The notes beneath the pieces were generated by a model. It did no database searches, was not told where the DNA came from, and saw only the letters and a program-made list of their open reading frames with translations. A DNA stretch of 6,085 bases from JBDRCU01 sp043821485 (GTDB lineage Bacteria; Patescibacteriota; Minisyncoccia; 2-02-FULL-40-12; IGHO2-01-FULL-4-A). The translations under genes were made by a program, and so were the position numbers. Below are positions 3,519-6,085 of the stretch, piece by piece. The stretch spans positions 1 to 6,085 of the forward strand of contig JBDRCU010000018.1 in assembly GCA_043821485.1 (NCBI GenBank), given 5' to 3'. Position 1 is the first letter of the stretch. The number at the start of each line of letters is the position of its first letter.

Positions 3519-6085
3519 ATGCTCAAATATTTAATAACAAAAACAAAAATGTCTACACGTAATAAAATATTTATTGCAGCCACGGTGTTTGTACTTATTT
3601 CACTGTTCTCTGCTAATTTATATAAAACTCAGCAAACCGGAGCAAAAGGTGGTGATGATCCAGTTTGTGGCGACGGAGTCCTTGGGGGACACGAACAATG
3701 TGATGACGGTGAATTAAACAGTGATGTAAACCCGGATGCATGTCGCACAACTTGTATATTGCCAGCATGTGGAGATAGCGTCACCGATACAGGCGGAGGA
3801 GAAACATGTGATGACGGAAATTTTATTGATGGCGACGGTTGCTCATCATTTTGTCTTATAGAAACCGAATATTGTGGTAACGGTATTGTAGATGGTGCTG
3901 AATCTTGTGATGATGGAAATACAGACAATGGTGACGGTTGTTCATCTGTTTGTGAACTGGAATGGATATGCGGCAACAACATTGTAGATCCGGGTGAAGA
4001 ATGTGACCTAGGTAATAAAGGTAATAGCGATACCGCACCGGATACATGTAGAACGAGTTGTTTATTTGCATATTGTGGTGACGGCGTTGAGGATACGGGT
4101 GAAGCATGTGATGATGGCAACTCAAATAATGGCGATGGCTGTTCTTCTACTTGTACTGTAGAAACCGGGCCAGTGTGTAACTGGAACAATGAACTTGTTG
4201 CTAATACCGGTTTTGAAAATGTTATTGTGGCTGGGGACTGGGATGTTGTATCTAATGGTACAGCTAACTTAGGTTGGAACGTTGAATGGTACTCAACCGA
4301 AACAGACTACCAAGGAACTCCAAGGCCAGCGACTGCAAATCTTGAAGTTAGAAAAGATGGTCTAGCGGTTGAAGGAAATCAATACGTTGAATTAGATTCA
4401 GATTGGGAGGGACCTGGAGGAACGCTTGAGGGTGAGCCTTCTTCTGTAAGAATTTATCAGGATATTGAAACGGTTCCGGGTCAAAACTACACCGTTAGCT
4501 TTTATACATCTCCTAATCCAAATATAACTGGGGATGATAACATTTTAGATTTTATTTGGAATAATTCCGTTAGCGGATCAATAACAAGAAATGATTCAAG
4601 CATTACAGATTGGTCACAGCATACATATGTTGTTAAGGCTGCAGGCACTCCAACCAGATTAGAATTCTTTGATGGAGGGACACCGGATTCAGCCGGCGTA
4701 CTTTTGGATTACGTTAGCGTAAGATGTGGAGGTGTGGCTAGAGCAGTTTGTGGTAATGGAATTATTGAAAAAGGTGAAGATTGTGACGATGGAAACCTTG
4801 ACGACAACGATGCCTGTCCTGCTAGCTGTAGATTCCCACACGGAGCGGATGTAACCACAATATATGCACATAAAATAGTTTGTGATAAAGAGTCTGACTT
4901 ACCTAACTGGGGTAATGGCGGTCCGGATATTACTAGCGGTACTGCCGCAGGATTTATAGGTACTCATCCTAGTTGTCACTTACAAGAAGGATTCTCATTC
5001 CAATGGGCTTATCCAAACGCATCAAATCCAGGTGACAACGTTGGTATAGCATCAGGCTGGAATACCTTCGGTCCAACAAATTCAAGTGGTATGGCCGTTA
5101 CAAATGCCTTTAACATTACATCATCAGAATTAATCTGGCTAAGAGAGGCTGCAAATAGTGGATATATTCCATTTACAGGTGAAGGTGGAAGTAATGTATC
5201 CGCTGAATTCTATTGTAATAAAGATGTAGTTCATTACGATAACTATGACTTCATCAGTTATCCACAAAATAAAGCAAAATACTATTGTATAGCATTTAAC
5301 GTTGCGAAAGGCTGTGGAAACGAAGTAATTGATTCAGGTGAAGAATGTGATGATGGTAATACATCTGATAACGATGGATGTTCAGCAATTTGTGAGATAG
5401 AAGGGGGACTTGAATGTACCGACGCCGATGAAGATGGATATGCAATAGAAGGCGGTGAGTGTGGAGACCTTGATTGTAACGACAATGATTCAAGTACCAA
5501 TCCTGGTGCTGAAGAAGTTTGCGGTGATGGTACCGACAATAACTGTAATGGTGAAGTCGATGAAAACTGTGCAGTAGGTTATGGAGAAAAATATGCGACA
5601 CTTGCAACTTTAATTAACTTAAACCCTGCATACAATAAGTCTGTTGGATGGGTTAATACCGCAATATATTACATAACCAAGAGTCTTGGTAGAGATGTTG
5701 TTGGCGGAGATAATCAAATAATTTGGTATGATGACTTCCACATTAATTGCCAACATGGTCATGAGGTATTTGATTACGAGAAAAAAGCTGTACATAGCTT
5801 GGAGAAAGTATTACTTTTCGACCCAAATACAAACATACACCCTATAATACAGGAAGTTATTGATATGTTGGTAGCTGTAGATAGACAGCTAGCACTTACA
5901 GAAATTGGTGAATCCGATGATCAGGGTGACATCGATCAAGCAATGACTAAATTTAACCAAGGCGAAGAAAGTGATGATCCTGAATTTAAGATCCAAAAAT
6001 ACCGAGATGGTTGGAACTATGTATGTAGGTTCAACTGCGGTGACTTAGGATTTGAAGACGAAGATGACTACGATGAAGACGATGA
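3519..6085 (+). CDS. Large exported Cys-rich multidomain surface protein (3' end outside window)
   Basis: The frame stays open to the right edge: at least 855 residues, C-terminus unseen. Residues 17-34 form one hydrophobic segment after a basic N-terminus, so it is a signal peptide or membrane anchor; no clear cleavage site is seen. Then come five DUF4215-type Cys-rich repeats (50-219), a galactose-binding-like domain (223-403), a sixth repeat (411-442), an unassigned four-Cys domain (443-597), a seventh repeat (599-628), a MopE-type metal-binding motif (633-684), a region with helices (685-840) and an acidic run (845-855). The Cys are probably disulfide-bonded outside the cell. An adhesive, structural or metal-binding surface role is inferred; no catalytic motif is seen. 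The ATG at 3519 fits the promoter; the in-frame ATG at 3549 (residue 11) would give a shorter, equally plausible signal region. Neither has a Shine-Dalgarno motif. It follows metK but has its own promoter. Confidence 0.9.
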   Translation, partial: MLKYLITKTKMSTRNKIFIAATVFVLISLFSANLYKTQQTGAKGGDDPVCGDGVLGGHEQCDDGELNSDVNPDACRTTCILPACGDSVTDTGGGETCDDGNFIDGDGCSSFCLIETEYCGNGIVDGAESCDDGNTDNGDGCSSVCELEWICGNNIVDPGEECDLGNKGNSDTAPDTCRTSCLFAYCGDGVEDTGEACDDGNSNNGDGCSSTCTVETGPVCNWNNELVANTGFENVIVAGDWDVVSNGTANLGWNVEWYSTETDYQGTPRPATANLEVRKDGLAVEGNQYVELDSDWEGPGGTLEGEPSSVRIYQDIETVPGQNYTVSFYTSPNPNITGDDNILDFIWNNSVSGSITRNDSSITDWSQHTYVVKAAGTPTRLEFFDGGTPDSAGVLLDYVSVRCGGVARAVCGNGIIEKGEDCDDGNLDDNDACPASCRFPHGADVTTIYAHKIVCDKESDLPNWGNGGPDITSGTAAGFIGTHPSCHLQEGFSFQWAYPNASNPGDNVGIASGWNTFGPTNSSGMAVTNAFNITSSELIWLREAANSGYIPFTGEGGSNVSAEFYCNKDVVHYDNYDFISYPQNKAKYYCIAFNVAKGCGNEVIDSGEECDDGNTSDNDGCSAICEIEGGLECTDADEDGYAIEGGECGDLDCNDNDSSTNPGAEEVCGDGTDNNCNGEVDENCAVGYGEKYATLATLINLNPAYNKSVGWVNTAIYYITKSLGRDVVGGDNQIIWYDDFHINCQHGHEVFDYEKKAVHSLEKVLLFDPNTNIHPIIQEVIDMLVAVDRQLALTEIGESDDQGDIDQAMTKFNQGEESDDPEFKIQKYRDGWNYVCRFNCGDLGFEDEDDYDEDD
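3666..4175 (+). repeat. Five tandem DUF4215 / Myxococcus-type Cys-rich repeats (protein repeats 1-5)
   Basis: Units begin at Cys50, 84, 119, 151 and 186 of the surface protein, 32-35 residues each. The pattern is CGNGIVD-x-GE-x-CDDGN-x-DGDGCSS-x-C, the DUF4215 (myxococcal Cys-rich repeat) signature. Two subtypes occur: repeats 1 and 4 have a longer insert ending D-x-CRT-x-C, while repeats 2, 3 and 5 have the short DGCSS-x-C form. In this family the Cys are thought to form disulfides within each unit. The DNA copies have diverged, so this is an old expansion. Confidence 0.88.
4185..4727 (+). other. Galactose-binding-like beta-sandwich domain in the surface protein
   Basis: Residues 223-403 have the order of motifs seen in DUF642 / carbohydrate-binding-like jelly rolls: NELVANTGFEN (224-234), WNVEW (253-257), VEGNQYVELDSD (284-295), IYQDIETVPGQNYTVSFY (312-329), LDFIWNN (343-349), and LEFFDGGTPDSAGVLLDYVSV (381-401) at the end. 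Such domains usually bind glycans or form stalks. Assignment is from motif order only, so the exact family is uncertain. Confidence 0.7.
4749..4844 (+). repeat. DUF4215-type repeat 6
   Basis: Residues 411-442 read CGNGIIEKGEDCDDGN, then an atypical DNDACPASC end in place of DGCSS-x-C. It lies alone between the galactose-binding-like domain and the unassigned four-Cys domain, and so looks like a linker module. Confidence 0.85.
4845..5309 (+). other. Unassigned four-cysteine domain in the surface protein
   Basis: Residues 443-597 are bounded by Cys-rich repeats on both sides and contain exactly four Cys (455, 486, 566, 590), consistent with two disulfides. Marked features are YAHKIVC (449-455), LPNWGNGGPDIT (461-472), an aromatic/Gly-rich middle (FQWAYPN, WNTFGPT), LIWLREA (538-544) and a YDNYDF (573-578) to YYCIAFNV (588-595) end. 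I cannot assign it to a named family; it is likely an all-beta extracellular domain. Confidence 0.55.
5313..5402 (+). repeat. DUF4215-type repeat 7
   Basis: Residues 599-628 (CGNEVIDSGEECDDGN, then DNDGCSAIC) form a canonical short-subtype repeat. It leads directly into the metal-binding motif. Confidence 0.87.
5415..5570 (+). other. MopE-type putative metal-binding motif
   Basis: Residues 633-684 match the pattern of the putative metal-binding motif found in MopE-like exported proteins: DADEDGY (635-641), then DCNDNDSSTNPGAEEVCGDG (652-671) and TDNNCNGEVDENC (672-684). The Asp/Asn spacing (D-x-D-x-DG) resembles calcium-binding loops, and four Cys after residue 640 could pair. Divalent metal binding is likely by family; which metal cannot be read from the sequence. 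Confidence 0.82.
5571..6085 (+). other. Helical region and acidic run of the surface protein
   Basis: Residues 685-855 lack the Cys repeats. An N-terminal part contains YATLATLINLNPAYNKSVG and a His/Cys patch HINCQHGHE (741-749). Residues about 754-790 (KKAVHSLEKVLLFD, then IIQEVIDMLVAVDRQLA) and 805-835 look like amphipathic helices, resembling helical bundles near the ends of some bacterial surface proteins. The last visible residues (845-855) are nearly all Asp/Glu. The frame continues past the edge. Confidence 0.5.

Noticed and set aside
3629..4189. A 186-codon minus-strand open frame, with another frame at 3856-4125.
   Set aside because: These are antisense to the Cys-rich repeats. Their Ser/Pro/His-rich, low-complexity composition is the expected shadow of repeated TGTGATGATGG-like codons on the other strand.
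3666..5402. Spaced CysAspAspGly-coding DNA motifs that could suggest a CRISPR-like array.
   Set aside because: The spacing is irregular, the copies differ at the DNA level and all lie in one open frame, so they are protein repeats.
5282..5607. Two overlapping minus-strand open frames.
   Set aside because: They are shadows of repeat 7 and the metal-binding motif in the forward gene, and are low-complexity Ser/Pro and His/Leu-rich.
1..6085. Recoding of UGA as Gly or Trp, as in some CPR or SR1/Gracilibacteria lineages.
   Set aside because: None of the four forward coding regions contains an in-frame TGA, including the open frame of at least 855 codons, and glycine uses GGN throughout.

Overview
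The window reads as low-G+C bacterial DNA with cell-surface genes on both sides of a SAM-regulated metK. SLH-domain surface proteins, a very large Cys-rich/MopE-type exported protein, compact spacing and no visible Shine-Dalgarno motif at any of the three complete starts all fit a lineage of the Candidate Phyla Radiation (Patescibacteria, perhaps Peregrinibacteria-like) or another little-cultured bacterium. That placement is an inference. No frame contains an internal UGA, so recoding of UGA as glycine is not supported. All confident genes are on the + strand.

Layout. (1) 2-1707: two genes for S-layer-homology (SLH) proteins 11 nt apart. The first is cut by the left window edge. The second is complete, with a signal peptide, two Ig-like modules and three SLH repeats, and is followed by an AT-rich hairpin that may be a terminator. 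(2) 1734-1885: a more G+C-rich, CTTCG-studded intergenic stretch with no convincing gene. (3) 1886-2195: a good sigma70-type promoter (TTGACC-17-TAAAAT), then a SAM riboswitch of the S-box superfamily, then an intrinsic terminator. (4) 2281-3432: metK, S-adenosylmethionine synthetase. (5) 3447-3511: a strong extended -10 promoter (TTGCAA-17-TATAAT) flanked by a perfect 13-bp inverted repeat. (6) 3519 to the right edge: an open frame of at least 855 codons encoding a secreted or membrane-anchored multidomain surface protein. It has seven DUF4215-type Cys-rich repeats, a galactose-binding-like beta-sandwich, an unassigned four-Cys domain, a MopE-type putative metal-binding motif, a helical region and an acidic run. 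Its end lies outside the window.

How the parts work together. The metK leader is a feedback switch: MetK makes SAM, SAM should stabilise the aptamer, and the aptamer's P1 3' strand is then unavailable to block the terminator. The aptamer is the most interesting object here. It has the conserved S-box core but lacks P4. It can form a SAM-IV-like second pseudoknot (P3 loop with the sequence just 3' of P1). It also carries an apparent ~123-nt structured insertion in P2. The surface genes are probably independent of metK: the SLH pair may attach to the cell envelope, and the large protein has its own promoter and presumably projects from the surface.
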